Positions 8,250-17,654 are shown, counted from the stretch's first letter. The stretch: 64,000 nt of DNA from Acidovorax sp. (GCA_030692685.1 JAUXZO010000209.1:1-64000), one strand, 5' to 3'. The notes: a model not told the origin generated them from the sequence alone. Numbers and translations: made by a program.

Positions 8250-9581
8250 ATGGCACGCCAATCCAAGGTCACACAACCCACTGACGGACAAATACAGCTC
8301 TTCCGACTTCCAGAAGTCCCGGAACCGTACAAGAAAGCCGTTGAGGTTTTGCACAGCAAGCCACGTGCCCCAATGTCACTGATGCACCGCAAGTTGCTCA
8401 ATGCCTGGCTCAAAAACGCAGTGGAGTCAAAACCCGACAAAGAAGGGTGGTGGTCACTGCCGATAGTCGAGATGTCAGAGAGCATTGGCTTTGATTCAAA
8501 CAACCGTGACTACCTCACAGCGTCGGCACGAGAGCTGATGACGATAGTGTTTGAGTGGGACCTGATGGCAGAAGTCCAGAGACGGACTCTTTGGAAGGCC
8601 TCCGTACTGTTTCCAGACGTAGAAATCACATCGGGCTTGATCAGATATCAGATCAGCAAACAACTGCAGGAAAAGGTCCTTAGTCCTGAAATCTACGCAC
8701 TCATCGATCAACGGGTCATTCGACAGTTCCGCCGCGGGACGTCTATTGGTCTGTATGAGTTCTGCATACGCTACCAACGACTACCGAAGACGCCAGAAGT
8801 CCCCTGGGAGACGTTTCGGGACATGATCATGGGGACATCAGCTGACGCGAAATCGTACAAGCAGTACAAAGTCTTTAAAGACAAAGTGCTCAAGCCAGCA
8901 ATTGCTGAAGTGAATGCGGTAGTGGAACTGCAGATTGAGCTTCAGGAGACCACAAGGGGAAGAAAGGTAGTGGGCCTCTCCTTCCTCATCCTCAAACGTG
9001 AGACTGCACCGCCAGAGGAATTCACCTCACCGGACGAGATCACTGACACAGCAGCAATGGTTGGATTCGGAATGCCTCAATCAGAGGCCACCAAGCTAGC
9101 CAAGTCCTACACCCATAGCGAGATCGCAGCTGCCATCGAGTACACGCGCAAGCGCAGCGTAGCAAAGAATGCGGACAAGCTAGACAACCCGGCCGCCTAT
9201 CTACGAAGAGCCTTGGTCGAAAAGTGGGCCATCGTGGAGGGACAACCGCCCGAGAAAGCCATCGCAAAGCCAGCAGCCAAGAAGAAGCCACCTGCACCTG
9301 ACCAGAGTCGCCTTCAGGAGGCATGTCTGGCTCAACGCGACAAAGAGGCAGAAGGTTACTTCTACGAACTGGATCCTTCCGAGCAACAGAAGTTGCTGGA
9401 CGAATACAACTCCCAGCAGGAACTCGCCTCCCTCAAAATCAAAATTGGGGGAAGGGTACCGGGCAAAGCGGCAACTTCAAAGTTCTTCCGTTGGCTTGCA
9501 CTAAAGACCTGGGGCCCAGTGACCCCAGACCAGTTGCTGGAGTACGCAAACAATCTCCTGTTCGGAGGCAAGGCTGCATGA
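8250..9581 (+). CDS. Rep_3-family plasmid replication initiator
   Basis: This 443-residue protein matches the Rep_3 (RepA/RepB/Pi-type) initiators: two winged-helix domains that bind iterons, open the origin and recruit DnaB. The N-terminal winged helix spans about residues 35-150 (MSLMHRKLLNAWLKNAV, DYLTASARELMTIVFEWDL). The second spans about 155-260 (LYEFCIRYQRLPKTPEVPWETFRDMI, YKQYKVFKDKVLKPAIAEVN), which are typical family segments. A C-terminal extension of about 150 residues with a proline/lysine-rich linker (KPAAKKKPPAPDQ) is longer than in most Rep_3 proteins. No strong ribosome binding site precedes the ATG at 8250, consistent with low expression. Its iterons lie immediately upstream. 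It is the best candidate for the active initiator in this window. Confidence 0.9.
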   Translation: MARQSKVTQPTDGQIQLFRLPEVPEPYKKAVEVLHSKPRAPMSLMHRKLLNAWLKNAVESKPDKEGWWSLPIVEMSESIGFDSNNRDYLTASARELMTIVFEWDLMAEVQRRTLWKASVLFPDVEITSGLIRYQISKQLQEKVLSPEIYALIDQRVIRQFRRGTSIGLYEFCIRYQRLPKTPEVPWETFRDMIMGTSADAKSYKQYKVFKDKVLKPAIAEVNAVVELQIELQETTRGRKVVGLSFLILKRETAPPEEFTSPDEITDTAAMVGFGMPQSEATKLAKSYTHSEIAAAIEYTRKRSVAKNADKLDNPAAYLRRALVEKWAIVEGQPPEKAIAKPAAKKKPPAPDQSRLQEACLAQRDKEAEGYFYELDPSEQQKLLDEYNSQQELASLKIKIGGRVPGKAATSKFFRWLALKTWGPVTPDQLLEYANNLLFGGKAA

Positions 9582-9672
9582 ACGGGAAGTGATCTCGGTT
9601 TTAATTAAACGCCGTGAGTTGGAATCACAACGCCATTCGTGAAAACTCAGGTAAGGGCTATAGTTATGGGAT

Positions 9673-9999
9673 ATGAATCTCAATGGCCGAGATGCCTCAG
9701 CTTTCAATTCCGTTATCGAAGTTCAGATTAAAACTCATGAACTGCGACTCGAAGACATCTTCCCGAGAGTTACGAAGAGTCATCGCAAAGGCAATGGGCT
9801 CCCCTGGCGGGAACTGCGGTATCGTGGTCCCAATGGCAAACATGGGAAGATGGCTCTGGACCGACAGCCCGATTTGATCAGGGCGATCAAGAGCAAGGGT
9901 GAGAGTCTCGACGACTACCTTATTAAATGTAAAAACAAGCGGCGCAGCAACGAGGTGGCTTTTAGGAGCACGGTTGATATCGTTGAGCAAGGCCGATGA
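9673..9999 (+). CDS. Hypothetical protein, 108 residues
   Basis: A basic protein of 108 residues with protein-like central and C-terminal segments (GLPWRELRYRGPNGKHGKM, SLDDYLIKCKNKRR). I do not recognise a family. The ATG at 9673 is preceded by a weak AAGGGC site about 20 bases upstream, so the start is uncertain. It follows rep by about 90 bases on the same strand and precedes a distant copy of the partition palindrome at 10214, so it probably belongs to the plasmid core. It could be a small DNA-binding accessory protein, judged only from its charge. Confidence 0.5.
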   Translation: MNLNGRDASAFNSVIEVQIKTHELRLEDIFPRVTKSHRKGNGLPWRELRYRGPNGKHGKMALDRQPDLIRAIKSKGESLDDYLIKCKNKRRSNEVAFRSTVDIVEQGR

Positions 10000-10213
10000 A
10001 CCGCTAAAAAGTGCCAAGGTGTCGATCTACCATTTCTGACAAACCGGGCGAAGAAACTGCTGATTGACGCCCTCAGGGAGCGCTATGGTCAACACCCCAA
10101 ACAAGCGAGCCAATTGACTCTCCGCCTGCGTCTGATCCACTCTGAGATATCTACCTTGTCGCTCCCTTTGACGTCTGCACTGTTGCAGCTAAGTCCGGCT
10201 TCATAGCAATTAA

Positions 10214-10227
10214 TTTAACCGGTTAAA
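10214..10227. promoter_or_regulatory. Seventh copy of the partition palindrome
   Basis: An exact TTTAACCGGTTAAA stands alone here, about 5.6 kb from the cluster upstream of parA and just past the rep region. A lone copy on the far side of the replication module could be a ParB-spreading or operator site, or a limit of the plasmid core. Confidence 0.65.
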
Positions 10228-12190
10228 GTTCTACGCCAAGTGATGGCAACTGATGCCTGAACCATTTACACGGGTGCCGGTGACCATGCACTCCGAACTG
10301 TTGGCCTGGATGCTGGTCAGCGGCACTGAGGCCCAGTGCGTTGTGCACTGAGCCGCGAGCACCTTTTCTCCGCCGGAAACTTCAGAGCAAATGTCCAGCG
10401 AGATAATCTGGATCATGCTGCGCGCTGGAAGATCTGCCCAGGCAGCACGGACTATCGAGTGAAAGGTGTGGGACGCCATCCATGAAAGAAGGGCAGTGGT
10501 CGAGGCTTCTGGTTGTCGCGCCGAGGCGGCAGCGTGGAGGCCATGGTGGAGTGGTGCGGGTGCATCTCCCTCATCGGTGACGACATGAAGTTCTAACTCG
10601 CAAAGAATTCTGGCGGCGATCTCGCAAAGCCCGATATCTGGGTATCTCGAATCGCAGGCTTTGCTGATCTGCCACGGCGCGGGGTTAAGTACCGCATCCC
10701 TTGATGTTTGGTGCTGTGTCCGACCCCTGGCAGAAGCCACGGTTGAAGGCCTCAGTGACTGTTGTGGAGCAAGGGTGACGCCAGGTGGGTGTACCGCTGG
10801 GCCCGTGACGTTAGCTGAGAAGATGGTCATCGCCCGGTGCTACCTTCACGCTGAATCCCAAGGGAACACCCAGAACTGCTCTGCCAGTTTCATGACAGGC
10901 TACCGCAAATGGAGCTTGGCATCATCCAACTCACCTTGCGCGACAGCAATCTGTTTGAAGGTCGTGATGCGGCTCACGAGAAGTACGCGAAGGAGAGGCA
11001 AGGCCTTTGGTTCCCGGTCCACTTTATCGATTTGGAGTTGCCCGAAGAGCGATAGCTCAGGCATTCGGCGATTCAACGAAGTACATGATGTGTCAGTCGC
11101 AGAAGACCATGTCTTGGAGGCGAAAGCCATCATGGTCGAAACCTATGGGAAAGACTTGGCCAGTTACGGTTCACAGTGCCCGCATACCGTGGAAGAAGGA
11201 AGTCGAGGCGTCCTATCTGTCCGATGATGGATTTCATGCGAGATGAGAACCGCGATATCCCTTTGCAAACGAAGCGTTTCCATTGCTTTCCTGCATCACG
11301 ACTACCTGATCACCATGGCTGGCAGCACGACCGTGATTCGCAACCTGTGGATCAGGTTTGCCCGGGCAAAACCATGAACATCCAAGTCACCGACAACCTT
11401 GTTTCATTGCGCGCGCAACTCGTGAAAGAGAATGAACAGCTGGCCATGGCTACCAAGGGCGTGAAGGCGGCTGGGCGAGCAGTCTCGTCGAGGACAGCCG
11501 CGAAGCGATCGCTATCGAGCAGCACTGGGGAGGCCCCCCGATCTGGTGGAGCATATAGGCCCCACCAGGGCAGCTAGCTCCATGGTTTTCTACTGGGCGC
11601 TCGAAGCCGTGGCCGCGAGGTGGGGGGATAACATTGGTGTCCGTTGGACGGAGGCCCACCAGACGGTACCGCGTTTTGGCCTCAATCGGGCAGATCGCGG
11701 TGCTGTCGAGCGGGTGGCACACGGGTACTGTAATTTGTCCTTGCCATGAAACCCATCAGTAGGCGGAACAGAGGGCATGGGGAGCTGCAATATGCCAAGA
11801 ATACGAGGAAAGCGCGCATCGTTCCCCAGCTCTACTGAGCGGCCCAGGACACGCACGATTTCAGCCCCTGCAGGCGGTGCTGCACAGCGCGGAAAAGCAT
11901 TTCTGGTGCGAAAACGTGACTGACGCAGACCCCACCACGGTGCTTGAGGATGGCACAGAAGTGGCTTGATTCCGGGGCTCCAGCCTAAGGGCCCCATCTA
12001 TGGGAAGTTTAGACCTTACCCCGTGATCCACATCGGGACTCTGGATGTGGAGGGGGCAGGGGCATTGTGTCTTGGTGGATTGTGTTGCTAGGAGGCCGGA
12101 TCTGTGACCCGAGGGCGCGGGTGTAGCTCTGAGATCACCCGCGCGTGCTCCGCGGGGTTTTTGAGTCCATGTCGAAAAACAAGCACCGGC
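10228..12190. other. Degenerate stretch, no intact gene recognised
   Basis: About 2 kb with many short frames on both strands. None has consistent protein-like composition over its full length. The only stretch that reads like real protein is the short frame listed at 10855-11055. The rest is best described as old, decayed coding sequence. Confidence 0.4.
10855..11055 (+). pseudogene. Protein-like gene remnant of unknown family
   Basis: An open stretch of 66 codons reads REHPELLCQFHDRLPQ, then LRDSNLFEGRDAAHEKY and QGLWFPVHFIDLELPEER before its stop. The composition is that of a normal soluble protein, unlike the frames around it. An internal ATG at 10909 would give only 48 residues and lacks a ribosome binding site. 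It is most likely the surviving C-terminus of a lost gene. The family is not recognised. Confidence 0.35.
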
Positions 12191-12305
12191 GCGGGTTTGC
12201 GCCTTGTTTCGGTAGTGTTGGTCTGTGAGCGCATTACTGCTGTGCTGAAGCAGTTTGGAAGCCTCATCCAGTTCAGCGGCCAAGTCCGCAGCCAGCGCTT
12301 GACGT
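12190..12305 (-). pseudogene. Tyrosine recombinase C-terminal remnant
   Basis: In one minus-strand frame the sequence reads LAAELDEASKLLQHSSNA and LTDQHYRNKAQ. This is the layout of the end of a tyrosine recombinase: an LxHSS-type helix followed about ten residues later by the catalytic tyrosine (here HYR). The rest of the catalytic domain is missing upstream, and the frame is lost within about 20 codons on that side. If correct, it is the only trace of an integrase in the window and marks a former integrating element. The match is short, so a chance resemblance cannot be excluded. Confidence 0.5.
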
Positions 12306-12415
12306 GCTCGAAAGCCTTGAGCGCGGCTTCCGCGGTAAACAGATGGGCGTTCTTTGGGTCAGATATCGCCTCAAATGTGCGGCGAGTCTCTTCGGATAGC
12401 TCAGGCAACGCACTA

Positions 12416-12490
12416 AAACGGGAAATGCTTCTCCTCATAGGCTTCGACGAGCGACCCAAGATCGTCCAATTCCTTCCCGTTAGCTGAGTC
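12416..12490 (-). pseudogene. HigA-like antitoxin N-terminal fragment
   Basis: The 25-residue stretch DSANGKELDDLGSLV, then EAYEEKHFPF, matches the conserved segment before the helix-turn-helix of HigA-type antitoxins (typically ...ELDVLATLVEAYEAKHFPI). The DNA-binding domain that should follow is absent: a stop codon comes at once and the next frame belongs to other debris. The residues upstream in this frame (51 codons) do not look like HigA. It is a relic of a toxin-antitoxin module. Confidence 0.6.
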
Positions 12491-12764
12491 AGTGGGGGTC
12501 CAGGACGATGAGTTCAGACACACGTGCCAACCTCTCTCGGTACAGCTGGTGTTCCTGCTCTGGGCGCGGGTCGTGGGCCATGCCGAAATGTAGAAGCCCC
12601 CACTGTTATTTCCCAAACTGTCATCCTCAACGACAGACATGAACAGTTACGGCTATTGCCAAATCGTTATTGACGGTTTGGAAAGCAATTGCACAATTGT
12701 GTCTAAGTGATGCAGGAACGGCGCCGCTATGGCGCCGGCTGCTAACTTCAATGGAGTGAAAATT

Positions 12765-12974
12765 ATGGCAACCGCACTACTTAATGGCAATACCGCTATT
12801 CGGATGGTGAACGGCCGTCTCGTGACACCTACCCTCAACGATCCCGAAGTAAAGAGGGAAGTTGCTGCGAAGATGGGTGTCTTGCGCAAGGACTTGGACG
12901 CTCTCCGCGCGTTCTATGTGCAGCAAGGTGTTATCACCAAAGGCGGAAATCTGACCAAGCGCTACGGCGGCTGA
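12765..12974 (+). CDS. Small protein, candidate antitoxin of the downstream toxin-like gene
   Basis: This 69-residue protein starts at an ATG with a GGAG ribosome binding site 8 bases upstream; a longer in-frame start at 12729 has none. It has a beta-rich first part (TAIRMVNGRLVTPTL) and a helical charged second part (DPEVKREVAAKMGVLRKDLDALRAFYV). The stop codon lies 2 bases before the start of the downstream toxin-like frame, so the two genes are almost certainly co-transcribed. Small size, helix-rich C-terminus and position fit an antitoxin, but I recognise no family. This role is inferred from context only. Confidence 0.6.
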   Translation: MATALLNGNTAIRMVNGRLVTPTLNDPEVKREVAAKMGVLRKDLDALRAFYVQQGVITKGGNLTKRYGG

Positions 12975-12976
12975 TC

Positions 12977-13562
12977 TTGTATCGCCGTTTGCCCAACTGG
13001 GTTCTAGGATTTCACGGTACGGACGCAACCACCATTAAGAAAATCCTCTGCAATCCAAAAGGGCACCTTGACCCCAGCGGAGAGCGACTACGACTGGCTT
13101 GGGTCTGAGGTTTACTTTTGGGAAAATGACCCAGAGCGAGCGCTGAAATTTGCCAAGGAGCGGATGAAGTGGCTGGGAATCCGAAAGAAGCCAGCTGTTA
13201 TCGGCGCTGTCATCGACTTGGGTCTTTGCCTCAATTTGTTCGACCAAGTAGCACTGGCTGAACTCAATAGCGCCCACCAAGACTTCCATTTCGACATGCA
13301 ACTTCTCGGCGTTCCAATGCCGAAGAATGAGGGCGGGAAAGACAGCCTCTACCGCAGACTTGACTGCGCCGTGATCGAACATGTGCACCGGCTTCGCGCG
13401 AAGTCTGGCAAGGTCACTGCATATCAAACGGTGCGATCCGGATTCCTAGAAGGCGGTGCTTTGTATGAGGGCTCTGGCTTCAACGCCAAGAACCACATCC
13501 AGATTGCTGTGCGTAACCTCTCCTGCATCAAGGGCTACTTCTTGCCGCGCACCCGAGGATAA
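12977..13562 (+). pseudogene. Frameshifted ADP-ribosyltransferase-like (DUF3990-type) toxin candidate
   Basis: Two frames join into one protein. The first, starting with TTG at 12977, reads LPNWVLGFHGTDATTIKKIL. The second, from about 13068, reads TPAESDYDWLGSEVYFWEND and continues for 164 codons to KGYFLPRTRG. The combined order FHGTD, then DYDWLGxxxYFWEND, then a late NHIQIAVRNLSCIKGYF is the layout I know from a common family of small proteins that resemble ADP-ribosyltransferases (H-Y-E type). One extra base near 13066 separates the frames, so either the gene is broken, or translation shifts, or there is a sequence error. It follows a 69-codon gene by 2 bases, as in toxin-antitoxin operons. 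Confidence 0.6.
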
Positions 13563-13713
13563 GTGGATTCCGTCCCTGTAGGGTTGGCGCCCCCATGTCC
13601 CGCGCTGCAGACCGGAGATATCCAACCCAGTGTACGACGCGGGGTTTCGATCAGCGTCGAGCAACCGTCATTCTTCTGCAGCCACAAGACTTTTAGAGTT
13701 ATCGATCACCTGA

Positions 13714-14058
13714 TCAGTTGCTGCCCTTGTTGAGAACTTCTTGGCACTGCACCGCGAGATCGCCTCCAAGGTCGTAGCCCGCAAGAAGTTTTTTGGCTGC
13801 TTCTGGGTTGGTAGCTACCACCATGGCCACTGCCTTGGTTACTCTGACTGTCTTCGTAACCTTTGCGCCGCCAAACGTTACTTTTACCTTGGCGCCATCA
13901 GCGGATAGCACCAATCCCTTTCCACAGGCTTCAGAGACTTGGTAAACAGGGAGTTGCACAAGCCCGTCAGAGGCCTGACTCCAAGCTGGAGGGATGGCGG
14001 TGCACAGAAGTGCTGCAGCAACAGCGGGTTTGATGAGGTTGTACTTGATGGCTTTCAT
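13714..14058 (-). CDS. Small secreted protein of unknown function
   Basis: This 114-residue protein has a clear signal peptide (VAAALLCTAIPPAWSQA, predicted cleavage after about residue 29). The mature part of about 85 residues contains two cysteines that could form a disulfide (Cys45 and one near residue 104). An AGGGAGGG ribosome binding site stands just before the ATG. It is a single gene between a toxin relic and a phage gene relic. I recognise no family. It probably acts in the periplasm. Confidence 0.75.
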   Translation of the reverse strand: MKAIKYNLIKPAVAAALLCTAIPPAWSQASDGLVQLPVYQVSEACGKGLVLSADGAKVKVTFGGAKVTKTVRVTKAVAMVVATNPEAAKKLLAGYDLGGDLAVQCQEVLNKGSN

Positions 14059-14131
14059 GTGCCCTCCCTAGGCGATAGATTTAGCGGCACATGATCACAA
14101 GGGTTGGATGAGGCGTCCACTTTTAAAAAGC

Positions 14132-15940
14132 AAGCAGCGGGCCGAGCTGGAGGATGCACTTGGCTAGCTGTACCTGTCGTCGCTGCCCGACCTGTCGTGG
14201 GCGAAACACGGCATCCATCGCAAGGGTACGGTCGAGTCAGTCAGGACGCCCGCCGCGCCTTCGCGCAAAACGTGTTCCACGGCGCCAGCAACTTGGCCAA
14301 GTTGCGCTACGGCGACCGTCCGCAGTATGAGCTGGGTGAGATGCAGCGCCGTGTGGACGGCAGATCGACCGACAGCGGCTTCGACTCCGTGAAGGCCCAT
14401 CAGGTGGTGGATGAGATGGTCGAGCGCAACGATGCGTCCATGAACCCCAAGACGAATGCGGTGTCCACCGCGCTCACCAGCCTTGGCTTTATCTTCCACC
14501 TGGGCCTGTCGCCCGCATCGGCCATGGTCAACCTGACGCAGACGGCACTGGTGACCTATCCAGTGATGGGGGCGAAGTGGGGTTTCAAGAAGGCCAGCAC
14601 CGCGCTGCTCAAGGTCTCGGGCGAAGCGGCCCGCGGCAAGAGCGACATCACGGGCAGCCTGAGCGCCGAGGAGAAAGCCGCTTTCGACGAGGCGGTGCGC
14701 TCTGGCGTGATCGACGTGACCATGGCGCACGACCTGGCCGGTATCGTCCAAGGCGAGGATCAGAACGTGTCGTACAAGCTGCGGCCCGCCATGCGCGCTG
14801 CCAGCTGGATGTTCCACCACGCCGAGAAGTTCAACCGACAGGTGACCTTCGTGGCCGCCTACCGCCTGGCGCGCGAGGCCGGTGCGAACGTCAAGGCGTG
14901 CAGGCCACCTACGACGGCCACTTCGACTACAGCTCCAACAACCGCCCCCGGGCGATGCAAGGGAACGTGGCGCGGGTGGTGCTGCTGTTCAAGCAGTACG
15001 GCCAGAACATGGTCTACACGCTGATGCGCAACGCCCACCAGTCTCTCAAGGGCGCGTCGCCGCAAGAGCGTGCGCAGGCGCGCAAGGCCCTGGGCGGCCT
15101 GCTGACCATGCACGGGCTGGCGGCTGGGACCCTGGGCCTGCCCATGGTCACCACCTTGCTGTCAGCTGCCTCGATGCTAGGGGGCGACGACGACGAGCCT
15201 TGGGACGCTCAGGTGGCGCTGCAGAACATGCTGGCCGACACCTTCGGGCAGAGCCTGCTGAGGTGATGGCACATGGACTGTCCCGGCTCACCCCCTGGGA
15301 CATCTCGGGTCGCGTCGGTCTGGACAAGCTGATCTTCCCGGACGTGCAGGAAGGCCTGGAAGGGCAGCGCCTGGGTGAGTCGGCGATGGCTGCCGCCCTG
15401 GGCCCTGTGGCTGGTATCGGCATCAACGTGCTCAAGGGTCTGCAGGACATGGGCGATGGCCGCTACCTGCGCGGGCTGGAAGCCATGGCGCCCAGTGTGC
15501 TGCGCGGGCCGCTGAAGTCTTTCCGCTACGGGACCGAGGGCATGCGCGACAAGTCGGGCATCGTGGTGCAGGACGAGGTAGGCGCGGCCGAGCTGCTGGG
15601 CCAGGCCTCCGGCTTCTCACCGTCAAGCGTGCGCAACTCCTTCGAGGGCAAGTCGGCAGTGGTCCAGCACGACCGCGCGCTGCAGGCCAGGCGCGGCGCC
15701 CTGGTGGAGCAGTTCGCCATGGCCGCAATGGCAGGGGACGATGAGGGCAAGGCGAGTGCTCGCGAGGACATCGCCGCGTTCAATGAGAAGAACCCCAACC
15801 GGCGGATCCAGCCGATGCAGCTGGCGCAGAGCGTGAACATGCGGCAGAAGCGGATCCGCGAAGCGCAGGAGGGTGTGTATTTGCCGGGCAAGCGGCGGGA
15901 TGCGCTGGAGGCGGGGCGGTTCGCCAATAGTGGCGGCTAG
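14132..15940 (+). pseudogene. Degraded second copy of the 3' end of the giant polyvalent-protein gene
   Basis: This stretch is a close copy of 42.71-44.54 kb, the last 600 or so codons of the giant phage gene. The shared order includes YLSSLPDLSWAKHG, HLGLSPASAMVNLTQTALV, MFHHAEKFNRQVTFVAAYRL, SNNRPRAMQGNVARVVLLFK and the end MRQKRIREAQEGVYLP. Two lesions break the frame: about 16 bases are missing near 14898 and one base near 15252. There is also no start and the rest of the protein is absent. The homology begins abruptly near 14132 and ends with the stop codon. It is probably a scar of another copy of the same phage. Confidence 0.92.
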
Positions 15941-15950
15941 AGGCTGTGGA

Positions 15951-16340
15951 TCAGCCCAGATTCGCATTGCAAACGGGGCATGACCATTTCCCGAACGTCC
16001 GAAAAGGTCCCGTGAGCGGGGTAACGCGAATCTTCTTGTCATGGGCATCGAAGCAAGCGGTGCAGAACAATCCCTCCTGGCCCTCGAACGCATACGCCCC
16101 TTGCTGCAGTTGTGGCGTTGCCGATTGGCGTGTATTGAGCTGTTTCTCCAGGCGTGTGTTGTCTTCGAGAGCTTGGGCGAGTCGAGTCTTCAACTCGGCA
16201 GCTTCCACCTTCGCATCGGCGAGATCATTTGAGAGGTCGGCAAGGAGCATCCGAAAGTCAGCCTCCTCGATCTTTTTGGCAAGTTCACGCAGTTTGCCGA
16301 CTGTGCCTATTGCAGCTTGAATGGAAGCTACTGGATCCAT
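15951..16340 (-). CDS. Coiled-coil protein with a C-terminal zinc ribbon
   Basis: This 129-residue protein starts at MDPVASIQAAIG, with an AGGAAGGG ribosome binding site; a longer frame upstream lacks one. Residues 10-80 are a continuous amphipathic helix (KLRELAKKIEEADFRMLLADL, VEAAELKTRLAQALED), predicted to form a coiled coil. The last 50 residues hold two CxxC pairs (CTAC and CPVC) separated by about 30 residues, a zinc ribbon. Proteins of this form are common small genes in prophages and islands. The function is unknown. It converges with the degraded phage gene on the other strand. Confidence 0.75.
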   Translation of the reverse strand: MDPVASIQAAIGTVGKLRELAKKIEEADFRMLLADLSNDLADAKVEAAELKTRLAQALEDNTRLEKQLNTRQSATPQLQQGAYAFEGQEGLFCTACFDAHDKKIRVTPLTGPFRTFGKWSCPVCNANLG

Positions 16341-16508
16341 AATTCTGGCCCTTCCTGAATGTCGTTGCTGATTGTTACATCGCGATAGAATCGCCACAAC
16401 CAGTGGGTAGCTGCCGCCGTCACCCTGGTGAAAGCGAAAAAGGCAGCAGTCTGGGCAGGCGCCGTCCCACTCAATGCAGGACGCGGCGCCAAAGCGAGGG
16501 AGGAAGCT

Positions 16509-16649
16509 ATGAAGCTGAAAACCAAAACTGCCAAGACAGTCGGAATGGTGGGCTTTGTAGGAGCGTTCAAGGTGTTCTGCACCGTGTTCGAGCCGACAGG
16601 AGCCTTCTTATTGACGCTGATTGCATTGGCGGCAGTGAGACACCTCTGA
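16509..16649 (+). CDS. Small membrane protein, 46 residues
   Basis: The ATG at 16509 has a strong GGGAGGAAG ribosome binding site. The upstream in-frame ATG at 16428 has none. The protein has a basic N-terminus (MKLKTKTAK) and one hydrophobic segment (FLLTLIALAAV), perhaps two. It is followed within 10 bases by a strong terminator, which supports a genuine short transcript. Small single-span membrane proteins of this kind can be toxins, holins or membrane regulators. I see no feature that distinguishes these. Confidence 0.6.
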   Translation: MKLKTKTAKTVGMVGFVGAFKVFCTVFEPTGAFLLTLIALAAVRHL

Positions 16650-16656
16650 CGGGGCG

Positions 16657-16684
16657 GGCCCGGGGCGAAAGCCTCGGGCCTTTG
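16657..16684 (+). terminator. Strong rho-independent terminator
   Basis: A GGCCCGGGGC-GAAA-GCCTCGGGCC hairpin has a stable GAAA tetraloop and is followed by TTTGCTTT. It ends the transcript of the small membrane protein gene. Confidence 0.8.
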
Positions 16685-16717
16685 CTTTCTGGTCAACATG
16701 AAGAAAGTGCTGCACAG

Positions 16718-16966
16718 ATGTTGCGTGTGCGCCAATTGGCCGATGAGCGGTTTGAGATTGAAGTCTTCGCTCCAGGCCTCCCTTCGGATTTGCGTAACCT
16801 CCACCGAGACGAGTTACCGCAGTCCCTAGCGATTGCTTTGGGTGCCGTCCGCCTGGTGCTTTGGCCGGGACTGGGTAAGCAGGTCGCAACAGACGAGTGG
16901 GAAATTGACGAGCGCGAGCTTGCTCGGTTTGCGCCGCAAGACGCAGACTGCAAATTGGATACTTGA
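16718..16966 (+). CDS. Hypothetical protein, 82 residues
   Basis: From the ATG at 16718 the frame reads an acidic, leucine-rich protein (QLADERFEIEVFAPGLPSDL, LGAVRLVLWPGLGKQV). The composition is protein-like, unlike the same frame further upstream. No good ribosome binding site is seen. It lies just past a terminator and ahead of other small phage-like genes. Family not recognised. Confidence 0.45.
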   Translation: MLRVRQLADERFEIEVFAPGLPSDLRNLHRDELPQSLAIALGAVRLVLWPGLGKQVATDEWEIDERELARFAPQDADCKLDT

Positions 16967-17160
16967 CCCACGACTGGGCGTTGGTCAACAACCCCCGAGC
17001 GCACACCTGGTGCATTCTTCGCGAACGCGGGGATTGGGTCGGCCGCAAGGCAAGCATTCGGAACTGCACGCAAAAAACAACATTCCGCCGCCCGGCTTGC
17101 CGAAAGCATCGACTTGCGCAGGATCGCAAAGTGCCTGAGCTGGCGGCTACTATTTTGCCC

Positions 17161-17430
17161 ATGCTGCTCACCCTGCACATCATCAAGATTGAGTCCGGGG
17201 ACTACCGAGCCCACGTTATGGAGGGCACGCAGCACCTGGGCATCTACGACGCTACCATCATCAAGGAATGCATCCTGCTGGCGGCCGAAAACCCACTGCC
17301 TGATCTGGCCGGCTTCCACCTCTGGTACGAGCACGTCTGCGTGGGCACTGTGTCGGCCGGTGAGATGCGCGCAGACGCTGAGAGCCTCGCCAACCGGCTC
17401 ATGGCGCTGTACGGGAAGTTTTTTCCTTGA
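17161..17430 (+). CDS. Small phage-like protein; paralogue of a broken gene at 53.0 kb
   Basis: The convincing part is 89 residues from the ATG at 17161, reading TLHIIKIESGDYRAHVMEG and YGKFFP at the end. A broken relative at 53004 has the same plan (LHGIKIEPSNYRAHVFGG, then ELGEFGAP and a WYENVEDAEELFERL-like end), which supports a real small family. The open frame extends upstream to 16963, but that part is not protein-like and no ribosome binding site helps to choose. The function is unknown. Its neighbours are small genes typical of the early region of a prophage. Confidence 0.6.
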   Translation: MLLTLHIIKIESGDYRAHVMEGTQHLGIYDATIIKECILLAAENPLPDLAGFHLWYEHVCVGTVSAGEMRADAESLANRLMALYGKFFP

Positions 17431-17444
17431 AGAAAGCACGCGCA

Positions 17445-17654
17445 ATGGCAAAAATCGTAGAACGCGGGACCACCGACCACAACGGGCTGAAAGGGTATTG
17501 GGAGTTGGACTCCGATGGAACGTTGGTGGTCAGTGACTTGGCACTGGGGTGCAGAGAAACTGGAGTAGTCAAAAGCGGCCCTCAGCTCCTGGCGGACGTC
17601 ATGTGGCGACAGTTTCTTGACCGCCGGGGCCTATTGGCGACACCGTCGTCCTAA
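17445..17654 (+). CDS. Hypothetical protein, 69 residues
   Basis: A small acidic protein starting at ATG 17445 (MAKIVERGTTDHNGLKGYWEL) just after the stop of the previous small gene. It contains DSDGTLVVSDLALGCRETG, which suggests a beta-hairpin-rich fold. A TTG start at 17427 is also possible. It is probably part of the same small-gene cluster. Family not recognised. Confidence 0.5.
   Translation: MAKIVERGTTDHNGLKGYWELDSDGTLVVSDLALGCRETGVVKSGPQLLADVMWRQFLDRRGLLATPSS

Noticed and set aside
10231..10830. Minus-strand frame of 199 codons
   Set aside because: The composition does not look like a real protein, there is no ribosome binding site and no motif; treated as decayed sequence.
16693..17451. 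Minus-strand frame of 252 codons
   Set aside because: It is opposite the small plus-strand phage-like genes, of which one has a paralogue elsewhere; no motif in the antisense.
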